Part shown: positions 33,856 to 46,964 of the stretch, piece by piece | Numbering within the stretch: the stretch's first letter is position 1 | How the letters are laid out: every line of letters begins with the position of its first letter | From: Pholiota molesta | Taxonomy: Eukaryota > Basidiomycota > Agaricomycetes > Agaricales > Strophariaceae | Assembly: GCA_014925825.1 (NCBI GenBank) | Contig: JACGCK010000011.1 | Location: 558,001-622,000 of the forward strand | DNA: 64,000 nucleotides | Reading direction: 5' to 3' | Translations under genes and position numbers: made by a program | Notes under the pieces: model-generated | Databases searched by the model: none | Seen by the model: only the letters and a program-made list of their open reading frames with translations | Told to the model about the DNA's origin: nothing

Positions 33856-35392
33856 ATGGGCACACTGACGCGTATATTGGTCAATGTCCTCGTCGTATTC
33901 ATAGCCGTTCTGGGTGGATTCTACCAGTTCTACCTAAAATCCTTCCTCGCAAGAGCGGGCATCAGTCCGGCTCGCGACATTCAGTCATTGGGGAACAAGA
34001 ACTGCAAGACCATACCTGAGCTACAAGCTTGCGAAGGTATACTCGTCCACCGAAGAAGCTAGTGATAAGCTTTCCTGACGTGTCTTCTGGATTGACCCCT
34101 GCAGAACTCATTCTGCACCAACCGTCTGGCCTCGTCTATTTGGCGTGCTCAACGCCGTCCAGCAGGGCGCATTGGATTCCGGCCATGGAACAGCTCAATT
34201 CCACTGGAGCGTCTTTCGAGGACTACGTGGCAATATACGACCCATCTACGTCGCGTGTTACGCGCTTGACCACGTCTGATTTCAATGGCGGACGCGGATT
34301 GTCGCTCCACGGCATGGATGTGGTAGCGTCGACAACGCATTCAGAGCGCCTGTTCATCTACTTGGTGAACCACCGTATCCCGCTTGGGGATGTATCCCCT
34401 CAAGACGTCGGAGCCGACTCAGTCATTGAGATATTCGAGACGGCGGTGGGGAGCACGGTGATGAAGCACGTCAAAACGGTCGAGCACCCGATAATTAACA
34501 CACCCAACTCTGTCACTGGCTCTCCTGATGGTAAAAGCTTTTATTTCACAAACGACCATGGCGTTCGTGTCGGCCTCGTGCGTACTCGTTCTCTCTTCCC
34601 CGTCTGCAATTTACACTGAACATGGCTCATTAATCAGGTGAGGTTGCTGGACATGCTTGGCCGCAAATCGTCGTCGGTAGGCTATTGCCACATCGACGAA
34701 GGCTGCAAAATCGCGCTTTCAAACACGTTCACAAGCAATGGCATAGTGACGGCGCCTAATGGAACAATATATGTAGCAAATGGAATTGGAGGTGTTATCG
34801 ATGCTTTTGAACGGCAGACAGACAACACTCTTGTTGTAACGGATTCAATAAAAATAGGTCAGTGGGTTGATACGTTCTATATCTCTAATACCATGCTAAC
34901 CACGACTAAACACATCATACCCTTAGATTATATCATCGACAATCTTTCCATAGACGCCGATGGCCAGCTATGGGCTGCAGGTAAACTCAAATCTGCCAGG
35001 TACCGCACATAATAGAAAAGCTCACAGAGCGATTACAGCTGTTCCAAAACTCTGGACAGCATTCCAGCACATGAAGTCTCCATCGCTCCCCTCTCCATCG
35101 TTGGCCCTTAGGATCTCGATTAACACTGGTCCAAATGCATTCTATGGTGAAAAATATAAGGTTGAAAAAGTACGCGAATGTTTGCTTCTAGCGAAATACT
35201 GAATGCTAATTGCAAAGGGCAGATGTTCGAAGACGATGGAAAAGTTATGCCAGGCTCGACTTCTGTATCATACGATTCAGAACGAAAAAAGCTGTATCTG
35301 AGTGGTATGTGTACTCCTGTCACGTCATGTGGCACCCTATTGACTTCTTTCAAGGCATAGCAGCTCCTCATTCTGCAGTTTGTGATTTGTAA
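33856..35392 (+). CDS. Paraoxonase/arylesterase-like propeller protein, copy 2
   Basis: Tandem paralogue of the gene at 29897. N-terminal anchor from MGTLTRILVNVLVVFIAVLG. Parallel blocks: NKNCKTIPELQACE, LHQPSGLVYLACSTPSSRAH, GASFEDYVAIYDPSTSRVTR, GRGLSLHGMDVVAS, DVGADSVIEIFETAVGS, TPNSVTGSPDGKSFYFTNDH, SNGIVTAPNGTIYVANGIGG, DNLSIDADGQLWAAG, MFEDDGKVMPGSTSVSYDSE, ending GIAAPHSAVCDL (stop 35390-35392). Exon structure matches copy 1, so both descend from one duplication. Frame intact. The two copies differ at many positions, so the duplication is not recent. Confidence 0.88.
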
Positions 35393-35539
35393 GTTTGGAC
35401 ACAACTTGAAGAAAGGGAATGAAATCATGAATATCATATTCTTTTTTGCGTACTGGGCATAAGAAAGGACCATAACTAAACACGAAAGCCCGACCGCATG
35501 CCAAGAAGGCATCTAGATGACGATATGAGATGCCTGGAT

Positions 35540-36247
35540 TTAATCCCAGCCGCTGTTGCCAGCAGCAGCAGGTGCCTCTGCACCCCATCCTCCAGCAGCC
35601 GGCTCAGCAGACCAGTCAGTGTTTCCGGGTTGAGCCTCCGCAGACCAGTCGAGAGCGCCTGAGAAATTTTAGTGACAAGTGCGAGGTAGATGGGAAGTCG
35701 CTACTCACCACCCTCAACAGCCAATGCAATTCCTCCAGAAGGTCCACTTGGGACATCCCAGTCTGCCTGACCGACGGGAGCCTCGACCTCGGCACCTTGT
35801 TGAGCAGCAAGCTTGGCCTGAGCCTCCTCCTGTTGCTGCTTCTCAACCTCTTCAGGATCCCTGTAGAAGAACATGTCGACCATGACATTCCAGCCGTCGC
35901 TTGTCCTGGGAACGGTGCCGCGGAGACGCAGAACTTCGCGGGCAAGGAGCCACCAGATGAGACCGATTGAGTGCCTCGTCTTGTTGTTAGTGGGGATGGC
36001 AACGTCGACGAATTTCAGGGGAGCATCAGTGTCGCAGAGAGCAATGACGGGGATGTTGACGTAGGAAGCCTCACGGATGGCCTGGTGGTCGACACGGGGA
36101 TCGGTGACAATGATAAGGCGGGGCTCCTTGAATGAACGGGTGATGTAGTTCGTGAAGGAACCGGGGGTGAATCGTCCAGCAATAGCCTGGGCGCCGGTGT
36201 TGGCAGCGAATTTGAGGACGGCGCGGTGACCGTAGGGGCGGGCGGAA

Positions 36248-36278
<31 letters not shown>

Positions 36279-36532
36279 CAGCAATGATACGGGCAGCGAG
36301 GACAAGCTTCTCCCAGGTCTTTCCGATGTTCAAAATGTGGATACCTGCACCAGGTAAGGCCAAAATGAGCGTTTTCGCGCTTGAGAACACACGCACCATC
36401 AGCGCGCCTCTTCCAGACGTAAGACTCCATCTGCTTGTCGCAATTTTTGGTGCCGATGTGGCATTGCGCAGCCAACAAAAGCTGAATCTCCTCCTCGGTC
36501 GCGCTCAAGACGGATGGTAGTTTCGATGCCAT
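35540..36532 (-). CDS. RPS0: 40S ribosomal protein S0 / uS2 (RPSA family)
   Basis: Small-subunit ribosomal protein needed for 18S rRNA 3' maturation and 40S assembly. Start at 36532: [20 protein letters not shown], then [20 protein letters not shown]. After an intron: [100 protein letters not shown]. The acidic, Trp-containing tail ([24 protein letters not shown]) is in the last exon. About 295 residues, normal. Clean frame. An upstream leader intron is likely, as in many fungal ribosomal-protein genes. Confidence 0.96.
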
Positions 36533-37209
36533 ATTGTGGGATAACCTAAGAGACGCAGGAAACAGTTCAGAGTCTGGTCAACATCCAAAACAAGTTGACC
36601 GCATCCATCCCAATCTGAGCTCGAATTCACTCGTTCTTGCTCCCTGGGCGATATGGACCATCGGATTGACGTACCGTGAAGCTTTTGGAGGCTTGGAGGT
36701 CGGCTTGAACGACGTTCACGGTCGATTTTGGTGATCTGGCGGTTGCGGCGGTCGTCCACAAAGTTTGCCCAATTCGTGTGGTTAGTATTCCCACGCTTAC
36801 TCCCTTTTCGATTTTAATTATTGTATTTTGTTGTTGTAATAATTCAAAGCATCCCCGCTCTCCTGCATAAAAATCGTAACCTGTGGGTGTACTGGGAAAA
36901 ATATCCACGTTTCTCTACACTTCATCAGGACCCGCTTCTGTCATGAATTTGTGACATGGAATGCGTGAATTGAATTAATCGAATGAACTATTTGATACAG
37001 TGTGGGCAGAGTGCGACTTCTCTCCTCTAAATCTCAACATGATCACTGAGAATGGTGAATAAAATATGGTATATCTACGGGAGAAGTGCCTCTTCGGCGT
37101 TCATGATTTGACATTTCAAATTCGACGTCATTCCACATCGTAGTCAACTGCACTGTTGGGTGACCTGCTGTCGCTTCTGATCGCGTTGGAAGATTATGCA
37201 TGTTGATTA
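36533..37209. other. uS2 promoter/leader and intergenic DNA
   Basis: Upstream of uS2 (-) and downstream of the DUF6533 gene (-). The part near 36560-36760 may be untranslated leader with an intron. No other gene seen. Confidence 0.45.
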
Positions 37210-38561
37210 TCAGTCGGCAACCCTTCCAAAATATATGCCGTTAGTATGAAGATATAAGGTGAATATAGCCAACTTACCGAACAAGCCACTATTGACAGAA
37301 ACCAGCTGGTCGTACATAGTGTTAATTTTCAACAATGTAATTGAGAAAGCAGCGTGGCGCACGAGTTTCCAATCGGAGCATATTTGTCCTGCATGCTCGT
37401 TGCAACGACCGTCATTGTCGTTATTACTGAGGCCCACTCGTGTGTCAATATACACACTAAATTAAATAATGTCGAATGACTCACTAATAAGAATGAAGAA
37501 AGCTGCAGTGCCGTCCCTAACCATTAACATCATGATGGGCACTTTTCCCCATCCATGTCGTACCGCGACTTTATACTGGGCCAACGTTAGAACAAGAATC
37601 GTGACTTGGGAGACAATGGCGCTAATTCTGTTACAATAATACATGTCTTTCCGTGAGCCTTAGGAATTTGAAGGATCTGGTCTCGTCATACCCAAAATAC
37701 GTGTAAGAATTGGGACTTGTCAGCAAGATGTATGATGGGGTGAAGCCTTTTCCAGGGGTGCTGAAGACAGTACCAGCCACCACGGCGCCGATTTGCCCAA
37801 GTATCAAGCACCCAAAAATGAGGCCGACCCATGGGCTCTTTTTGTATAGAGCATAGACTGGAATATGCCAAGAAGTGACAAATTAAGACATTAATTTGAA
37901 AAGGAGGTACTTACCGCGGGCCATCAGGATAATCTCCACGGCCGTCATAAGGATGCTTCCTATGATAACCTGGCACATGTACCAATTTTTCAGCGCGCCT
38001 TTGCTCATCATCTTGTCGGATTCTATGGCCTGCTCGACAGATCGATTGGCTCTATAATACCCCGGTTGGGCAGAGTAGAGAGGGCAGATACGGTTTCTGG
38101 ACGCACATTTGAGCCGCCAATGCAAAGTAGCGGGTGAATAGAAATTGCCATTTGATCCACGAGTTATTGGGTTTCCTGTATAGGACTTCGTTCATTAAAT
38201 GAAGATAAGCATCATAGTGAAATCTTACACCCAAATCGTGTTCACCTCGTCATCTAAGGTGATACATATGTCATACAAGAGGAATGTCAAAGAAGCAACT
38301 AATCGAAGAGGTTGAATATTTCTGTCTTTCCGCAAGTTAAGTAGTGCACTTACCTTGCCCGCATGATATAACGAGCAAGGACTGCTTTGACATCCTTCAA
38401 ACCCTCTGAATGACCTCCCAGGTTGGTCCAATGATATAAACACAACAGAATTAAAGCAAAGACAGTGGGGTAAGAAAGACAGCTAACAGCGGAACAAGAT
38501 AAGGAAGGGAGATGTGATGATGCTCAAAAAGCGCAGCCAGGTTGTTAAATTGACCTGGCAT
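37210..38561 (-). CDS. DUF6533-type multi-pass membrane protein
   Basis: Large agaric-specific family of seven-helix membrane proteins of unknown function. The hallmark LVASLTFLLYDICITLDDEV, NTIW, then SWIKWQFLFTRYFALAAQ is present across an intron at about 38162-38225. Further helices: NWYMCQVIIGSILMTAVEII, PWVGLIFGCLILGQIGAVVA, ISAIVSQVTILVLTLAQYKV, KVPIMMLMVRDGTAAFFILI. The protein probably starts at the ATG at 38561 (MPGQFNNLAALFEHHH) and the last exon ends somewhere in 37210-37330; both ends are uncertain because several small introns are involved. GPCR-like topology is suggestive, but no signalling role is known. Confidence 0.75.
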
Positions 38562-39689
38562 GAAGACGATGTGGATACGTTACTTTCTCAGAGACAGAAA
38601 CAGCAAATGCTCCCGTGCGCTATAGGGCGACACGCCATCCTGCGAATCGAAAAAAGACGCCTTGCTTTGGGTCCGAAGCATTGACCCCAGGAAGCGCGTT
38701 ACCGCCGCTATCTGGGATCACAGTCATTTCCTCGGAATAGTTCAGGCCTGACATGCACTGGAACCATTTGCTGGTATATCCAATGTGGGGTCCGTGATGA
38801 TTCCACGAGGGGAACACATGGTTGTCCAGACTCCAAACAAAAAGCACTTGCGCCAAATCAATCTACACTCTACTTGGAAAGAGAATTTTCCGTGGACCTT
38901 TACCGTTCCCAGGCAGCTGAGGCGGAGAAGTTACAGTGACGGAAGATATCCAAGAACATGGCCTAGAGCACGAGAGCGAATTCACTTTCCATGCGAAAAT
39001 AAATCGAAAGCACTGTTGAAATTTGGAGGCGAGTTCACTGCGTGAGAAAGACCTTCGCCAAGTTCTTCAAAATATCCGCCTACAGGAGCCTCGAGACTGA
39101 GAAAAGACATATTTTCTCAACGCAAATGCATAAATTTAGACCTCGACACGCGCCCCGTGTCGGTCCGCCGGAGATATAGCCAAGCAGCTAGATCCACGAG
39201 TTTTTCATATGTAAGATTCAGGCATCAGGCGTAACATTTAAGCAAGAAATTTTTGGGAACTTGACGGTGGATATTTGAATACACGGTGCGCGAGATATTG
39301 TATTGGTCTAAAGGAAAAACTGTTGGTTGATACAGGCAACAATCATCGAAAAGAGATCTTACGTAGGTTTCCTCCAGTCCTTAATACATCCTCGACTATA
39401 TTTGATACATATTCTGTGGGGAGCGGAGGTGTCAGAGCGCGGGAGGTAAACAGCAAGAGGCGCAACAGCCTTGGTGACTTGTCGATGACTGTGGGAAGCA
39501 CGGTGCAGCCAAGCAGGACCAAATAGCGCGACGTTCTTTCGGCCACGTGCCGTGGCCTGTCGAGCCAGCTCTTCGTTCATCGCCGTGCTCAGCGTCGTCA
39601 CCTTTTGGAAGACTGCCATATCTCTGCTCACCATAGCAGGTGCAAGCTGCCCCTGCTATTGTTATTAGACTTTTGGTCTTCCAATCGAC
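38562..39689. other. Intergenic region upstream of CTR9
   Basis: A reverse frame of 91 codons from 39634 begins with a plausible ATG but shows no recognisable domain and no convincing downstream exon. Otherwise nothing identifiable. Confidence 0.4.
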
Positions 39690-42600
39690 ATGGACGATAC
39701 TTCCCTTCCTGGCCGCTCAGTTGATATCGAACTGGGCGGCCAAGAAGTCATTACTATCGACTTGGACAACCTCGACCCTAATCCCGATGACGTTTTGGAT
39801 CTTTTGAAGGATGGACAATGTACGGTATTCGTCTGGACGAAACTCGCTGGCGAGTATTGGAGGAGAGGATATTTAGAAGCAGCGGAACGGATTGCACATA
39901 GTGCCATCGAATGTAAGTCACGATGTTGTGTTCTGCAACCATATACTCAATCATACAACCAGCTTTCCAAGCCAATGGCTCAGCTGCTTCGTTACCGCCA
40001 ATATACTCCCTTCTTGCCAATATCCAGATCGCACATGCGCGGCAAGCGCCCAAGCTGATTCTTAAGGACGCTCGTAAGTTCCCTATATGACCTGCGAACC
40101 TGTTTCACGATTGACATATTCCGTGTCTAGAACAAGATATAATGGTTTCTGAAAAGTCCAAAGAAGATTATTATAGCATTGCCGCCCAATATCTAAATCA
40201 CGGAGAGCGCGCTGGAGCTGAATCGGGTGAAGGAGTTAGTGGAACGCTGGCTTTCCTTACCCGAGGTGCGTACGATACATATACGATGTAAGTAAATACT
40301 TATTTGTAATCCAGGCATTCAGCAACTCGCAACTCGGTCGATGGATGATGCTATGCGGTCTTTCGAGGGTGTATTGGCAGTGAAACCAACGAACTTGGTT
40401 GCACTTCTCGGCAAGGTATTTTTTCATCTTTCGCAAAGTTTAATCATGACTTTACGTCATTCAGGCGCGTATCTTGTATGCCCGTCGAAATTACCGCGAA
40501 GCGCTGCGTGTGTTCCAAGACGTTCTTCGCTACAATCCAAACTGCACTCCTGATCCTCGTATCGGTATTGGTCTCTGCTTGTGGGCTTTAGACCACAAAG
40601 CGAAAGCGAAAGAAGCGTGGCAACGAAGCTTGGAAGTTGTGAGTTGCTTGTTTATTCTTACATCATTCAAAACTAAAGATTGTGACAGAATCCTTCCGAG
40701 TGGTCTGCACAATTACTTCTTGGCCTCGAATCATTCAACGCCAGCAAAAACGACCAGCTATCTGACAGCGAAAAGAAGCAGGCCTTCCTGGTTGGGACGA
40801 AACTGATCGAAAAAGCTTTCCATGCGAATAATCGAAGTGCGGCTGCGGCAAATGCCTTGTGTGAATTGTTCCTGCGGAAGGGAAATCATGCCAGGGTATG
40901 CGCTTTTTCTAGACGCTGACGCATCGATTTTCACTTACCAACGCTATTCCAGGCTCTTAAACTTGCCGAGCGAACTATCCAATTTGCTGATACCATTACT
41001 ATCCTTACGGAAGGTTATCTACGTGCCGGCCGAGTTTCTCATGCTAGCGGTTCAATCGCTCAAGCAACCAAGTTCTATACAGCTGCTGTTGAAGGCCAGC
41101 CCAAAAACGTCACAGGGGCTATTGGGCTCGCACAGATGCAGATGCTAAACGGTCAGCGTCTATTGTTACCTCTCTTCAATTTTTTCTTTCTCATACTATA
41201 TTAAAAAGACGAGATGGCCGCTGCTATCCATACTCTCGACACTCTAATTCAGCCACCCAATCCTCAACGCTCTATTGAAGCGACAGTGATGCTCGCATCG
41301 ATGAGAGCCTTCCCCCGCCCGGGAGTTTCCAGTTCCGACGTCGCACAGGAGAAGGCCCGTGCCAGAGAACTCTTCGATCGCGTCAGCAAAGACCTAGAGC
41401 TCGAAGATGTTCGCACCCACGGTAAAGCCTCCCGGGGCATTGCCGACGATGTGGAGATGCACGCCGAGATCGCGCGGCTGTGGCAGGAGGAGAACCTGGA
41501 CCGCATGGGCAAGGCATTGAAGGAGGCGGCAAGGATCAACGATGCGTCTGGCAAGGTTGATCCCCGACTTATCAACAATATTGGTGTTTTGCATCACCTT
41601 GAGGGTAACTTGACGGACGCGCAAACTATGTATGAGAATGCGCTTACGAGTGCTGCTACCCTGGGATCTGATGTGGCCGAAGGGTTGTCGACTACCGTTC
41701 TCTACAATCTCGCGCGCATTTACGAGGATGAAGGAGAGGATAGTCTCGCTAAAGATGCTTACGAGAAGCTCCTCTCTCGTCATCCGGAATACGTTGACGG
41801 TATGACATTCTTGTTTTTCCCCCCGTCGCTGTAATTAATTTTATTATAATTTCCGCAGGCAAGATACGACAGGCCCAGATGCTAACAAAGGTCAACCGGC
41901 TCAACGAAGCTCATGACCTCCTAAAGCAATCCTTAGCTTCGCAGAATGGCAACCTCAATCTTCGCGCTTTCTACACGTATTTCTTGATCCACAGCGGGTC
42001 CCCGAAGATCGCCAAAGAATTTGTCTTCAGCACACTCAAAGATCATGACAAACATGATGTTTACTCATTATGCGCGGCGGCTTGGATTCATTACCACCAA
42101 TCGAGGGAAAACCGAGACACCAGCTCGAAGGCATTAGAGGAGCGAAAGAGAGGATTCCAACGATCCGCCGAGTTCTTTGACAAAGCACTTCAATTGGATC
42201 CTATGTGTGCATTCGCCGCCCAAGGACTTGCAATCATCACAGCTGAAGACGCCATCGGATCAGTGGCTGGTGCCATGCCCCGCACGCCCGGTGTAGATGA
42301 AGGCCAGAAGCGTCTGCAAAATGCGCGGGAAGCGCTGGACATCTTTGCCAAAGTCCGGGAGTCTCTCAACGATGGCAGTGTTTATTTCAATATTGGTCAT
42401 TGTTACTATGCGCGGGACGAGTTTGATCGGGCCATTGAAAGCGTAGGATTTCTCGGTTTATATCATTTTTTGCAAGCTTGGCTAATAGGGTAATTTCAGT
42501 ACGAGACCGCATCAACACGGTTCTACAACAACCAGAACGTATCCGTTTTGCTTTGCCTGTGTCGTTCGTGGTATGCGAAAGCTATGAAAGACCAATCTTT

Positions 42601-43673
42601 CGTGGCTATCAAGAATGCGCTCAAATATGCACAAGCTGTAAGTCAATTGCTGTTTCTGCTTACTTTGTCGTTGACCACCACCGTACATAGGCTTTGCACA
42701 TCCATCCCAGCGACAAAGCTATCCTGTACAATATCGCCATGATCCAACAGAAATCGGCAGAACTGGTCTTTTCCATTAAGGTTGCGAAGCGTACTTTGAA
42801 AGACTTGCAAAAGGTTATCGATTCGGCTTCCCATGCACAAAAGTAAGCATTTGTGTTGTTTGGGAGTACAATAACTAAAGCGCCTGGCGTAGACTGTTTG
42901 CATCGCTGGCATCTGATAAATCTCCGGTTGTGCCTTACGATCGCGAAATTGCTGATCAACGTCGCAAATATGGAGACAGTCTGCTCCGTAAAGCGGAGGA
43001 GCATCTTGCGAACCAGAGACAATTTGAAGCGGACACGCAATCGAGGCTTGAAGCTGCAAGGCAGAGACGCCAAGAGGAGAAGGAACGTCAAGAAGCTTTG
43101 GAGGTCAGTGTACTACGCTGTAGTTGTATGAACAAGGTCTCATGTTCCTTTACAGCGAGCTCGATTGGAGCAACTGCGCATTGAGGCAGAGAAGCTGGCC
43201 GAAGAGCGACGTTTGGCTCGCGAACAGGCCATGGAGTGGACACGAGAGGCCCGTATAGAGAGTGACGAAGAGCGCGAACGCAAGCCGAAGAAGGTCAAGA
43301 AACCCAAGGCTGAGAATGTAAGCGGTGATGAAGGCGAACCCAAGAAGAAACGTCGCGGCAAGCTAAAGAAAGCCGTGAGTGATCAAGAAGAAGAGGATCA
43401 ACCGATGTTCAGTGAGGAAGACGAGGTTGAGAAACCTGCGAAGAAGGTCCGTTCTTGGCTATTGTTATCGATATGGCAAATTCTGACAATCAATTTGTAG
43501 CGAGCCACTAAGAAGCGTATGGTTAGGGATGAGGATGAGGAGGATGCTGTGAATCCTCGCAAAAAGCAATTGTTAGTGCCCACAATTCTACGTCATGATA
43601 GATGCTGACTTCTGATACCTTCGACAGTAAAAGCAAAGCGATGCTTTCAGATACGGATGAGGAAATGTCATAG
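39690..43673 (+). CDS. CTR9: CTR9, TPR subunit of the PAF1 RNA polymerase II elongation complex
   Basis: Scaffold of PAF1C, coupling elongation to H2B ubiquitylation and H3K4/K36 methylation in the nucleus. Starts MDDTSLPGRSVDIELGGQEV; the N-terminal block LDNLDPNPDDVLDLLKDGQC matches family members. Tandem TPR motifs run through most of the protein (LARILYARRNYREALRVFQD, VLRYNPNCTPDPRIGIGLCL, INNIGVLHHLEGNLTDAQTM, YNLARIYEDEGEDSLAKDAY, YEKLLSRHPEYVDG, VYFNIGHCYYARDEFDRAIE). A long charged coiled coil follows (ADTQSRLEAARQRRQEEKER, then LERARLEQLRIEAEKLAEER), and an acidic/Lys-rich tail ends DTDEEMS, stop 43671-43673. About ten introns; every exon I checked keeps frame. Confidence 0.94.
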
Positions 43674-43998
43674 CCATTTTCCTTCTCTTACTTATTACAT
43701 AGGCCGTTCCTTTCATATCGCTCTGTAATTTCCTGCTCTTTGTAATGCACTTGTAAATCTAGTATCAGTCGCTTTCTATTGTATGCTTCAGGGCAAGAAA
43801 CATTTCTCTTGCCTACCGAATGGAGGAGCACGTCAACACGAACTTGCAATATATATCTGATATACAGGTTGAATGATACAAAAGTACAATGCATGTAATT
43901 AGTTAAATAATATGATCAACGTAGTGTTCTAACGAGCGGAGCATCAATGTAGATGCATAAAGCGGTAGGAGGGACCTCAGCAACGAGAGGGGGGTGCA

Positions 43999-46479
43999 TT
44001 AATTGCTTGAAGTCGCCCATGAGTGTGATAGTGATTGTAGTGATGAGGTGTACGTCGATCCATTTTGACTGCTAGACGCGGATGACAAAGGAGGAGCCAC
44101 AACAGGCTGCTTGGCCGATACCTGGGCCTGAGCATCTTTTTGTGGTGAGCCATTGACAGCCAGAATGGGAGCGCCGCTGTATACAAAATCAGAAATACTG
44201 TCCTGTTACTGATCACAAAGAATGATACACACCTGGTATCTTGTGATTGTGATTGAGAAGCAGAAGGAGTGATAGTAGGTGCAGCTGCGGCGGATGGTTC
44301 GGTAGTAATCTTCAAATACCCAGATTGAACGAGAAAGTCCCAAACACGACTGGTCTTGTTGACATCAATCTTGACCAGATCACGAGCTTCGCGTCGACGC
44401 AATTTGCCTCCTCTTCTGGCATACTCGCGGACGAGGGTTTCCTTGATGACAAGATAAGGTTTGGGTAGAATACGCAGTTGCGAGCAAAGGGTTTGCTCTG
44501 CAGGAGTAAGAAGATGTAGAGAAGGGCTGTTTGCAAGATTGAGCGGTTGAGCTAGAAGATGGTGAGTTGTGCCGTGCGCGTCAAGCAATGAGATCAACTT
44601 ACGAGGCCGACGCACAACTGGAGCTGCGGTTGTTCCTGCGACACCACCAAGACGGGGAGTAGATTCACGAGACTTTCCGCCCTCCCCTTCTCCGAATGAC
44701 ACGAGACTCGACCTGCGTTGATCAGGTCCTGACGACTGCCGACCAATGGTACGGTATGCAGCTCGCTCTGCAGGGTACTCTCGTAACGGCGCAATTTTGA
44801 CTTGTGTCTGATGCGAAACAAGAGAGAGAGAGATTAGATGAGAAACACGTTCGGAATGTGGAAAAGATAAAGAGATTGATTTACTGACCCGTTTAGCGAG
44901 ATCTGCCTCATACTTCTCAATATCTGCCGGTGTTGATAGGCCAAGACGTCGATATTGTTGTAACTCCTGTATCCGCTTTCGAAGAAGCGCCTCGTCTAAA
45001 AGGCACATTAGAGACGAATATTCTTGACAGAATCAAAGAATCACATACATAACATATCGGTAGAAAAGGCTTCATAATCAGCCGCCGTTTGCAACCTTGC
45101 AAAAGGCCGTAATCGATGCAAGAATTCGCGCTCTTCCCTCTGACGTTTCTTTTCTGTAGCTTGCATCTGAAAACAAAGTTATATTTTTCTACAACGAATG
45201 GAACAGAGTCTTCACCTTTTTGTATTCTAGCAAACCACGTTCGAAGATTACGGCCTTGGTTTCCAGTCGTTTATCCACGCGTTGGAAATACATTTCAAGA
45301 AGGGTCAATTTGAAATTGATGGAGTCGGGTGTTTCATAAGGTTGAGGTTGAGTGGGCTCTTCAACTTCATCATCCACTGAGCCACTGAGGTTGGTCATTG
45401 AAACGTCCTCGGTTTTGGGCTTCTTTATGTCGCCGCCATTGGGATGATGTCCATTCATGCCGTTTGGTGGAGGTCCTTTTCCTGCAGGAGCTGTGGGCGG
45501 TGAACGGGTTTGCTGAGAGGGAACAATCCCTAGACGTTTATCTTCTTCCCACTTTGCCCGTGCCTTTACATCCAAATCATTCTCGTCCTCTGGGATTTGA
45601 TCACCACCGAAGTCGGACACAATCCAAACTCCAGATCCTTCACCAAATCTTCAGCTTCGTTGTCTACTTCGTGTTCAAATTCGAGTCGACCGGGTAAGAA
45701 CGTTGCAATTTCATGTACACCAGGCATAGAGGTTGGAGCAGGCTTTGGAGCAGGAACTTCTTGGTCGTTCATGGCAGATATTCGGCGGCGTTTACGTTCG
45801 TGAAAACTTCAGGTTGGATGTCAAACTCTAGGTCCATTCGCTATCAAAGGATTGATTTAAATAATCTTGCAGACACATTAAGAGATACTCACAGGCATGG
45901 GCCAATCCTTTGATTCGATGTAACCTCTCGGTAATGCTTCTCTACCTCTTCTTTCGACCGTGTCCCGATGTGTTCTGCTATCTTTTTCCAATTTCCGATA
46001 CCATGCGTAGAGATACCAGTCAAGAGTAGGAGCTCTCTGTATAACGACAGTTCTGTTAAATTCAGATAATTTGAAGTAATTAAGAACGCACTCGTCGGCA
46101 CCCCAATCTTCGTGAAAATGGGGTATGAGTTCATTTCCTATTGCAATCGAGAGGTTAATTCGAATCAAATCGTTAAACAGTATCTACTCACTATCACACG
46201 ATAGGGATGACCTCTCCGGTGATTTCCAAACTCCTTCCCAGCACAGAAACACGCCGGGCATATATCCACACCCTCTCCGGGAACGCATATTGGATCGGCA
46301 CATTTGATGCGTATGGTATGCGTCAAGTCGCATGCACACGATCGCACTGGTACTGCACACCAGGCTCATTCAAAGCTAAACCACAAAAAGACATGAAAGA
46401 CTTCTATCCACGGGTTGATCATATACGCACTTTGGATCTCATCAGGCAAATGTTGTGGCTTGCGTTGCGTGACAGTCAT
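43999..46479 (-). CDS. ADA2: ADA2, SAGA/ADA coactivator adaptor, three apparent frameshifts
   Basis: Partner of Gcn5 acetyltransferase. Starts MTVTQRKPQHLPDEIQ at 46479. ZZ zinc finger: EPGVQYQCD, CACDLTHTIRIKCADPICV, DICPACFCAGKEFGNHRRGH. SANT domain: EDWGADE, then GISTHGIGNWKKIAEHIGTR and SKEEVEKHY. Middle: LEFEHEVDNEAEDLVKDLEF, LLEMYFQRVDKRLETKAVIF and LLRKRIQELQQYRRLGLSTP. C-terminal SWIRM domain: SEQTLCSQL-type helix (PAEQTLCSQLRILPKPYLVI, KETLVREYARRGGKLRRREA) and VWDFLVQSGYLKI. One-base losses break the frame near 46336 (inside the ZZ finger), 46108 (before EDWGADE) and 45925 (before YIESKDWPMP); conserved motifs flank every break, so these look like consensus errors. Last exon ends SWATSSN, stop 43999-44001. 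Confidence 0.9.
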
Positions 46480-46964
46480 TCCGCCGCACGTAGAATAAAA
46501 TAAAGATAGAGACTGGATAGAGAAGCTCTTTGCGCTCCTGTCCTGGACCAAGAATATGTCAAGTACCTAGGCGTGAAAGAAAGATGAGGTTAGCCCGAGC
46601 CCGTCGCCAGTGCGTGCCACCGATGTCGCACGACCTCGAATCCGCTCCTCAGCGCTTCGGCAGCGAGGCTGTCGAGAAATTTAGAAGGGCCCGCCGCTCG
46701 CAGGGGTAGATGTTAGAGAGCCAAATGCTTCAGCCTTATTAAACCCGGCCTGCAGAACACAGACAATGACGAGCAAGTATTTGTCATTGTTTGCCAACAC
46801 CACGCCTTGAATTGATGTCACTGCTACTGGAATCGGACTGGAATGCAACTTGTATGATGAATTCATCCAGGACATGTTTTACATGCATTTGAACCTTTTC
46901 GGAACATATCAATTTCCACTTCATTTCCGAGTCCAACCTTTACAGCTACCATTTCCCTTATGGT

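Noticed and set aside
39359..39634. 91-codon reverse frame divergent from CTR9
   Set aside because: Plausible ATG but no domain and no following exon; left as intergenic.
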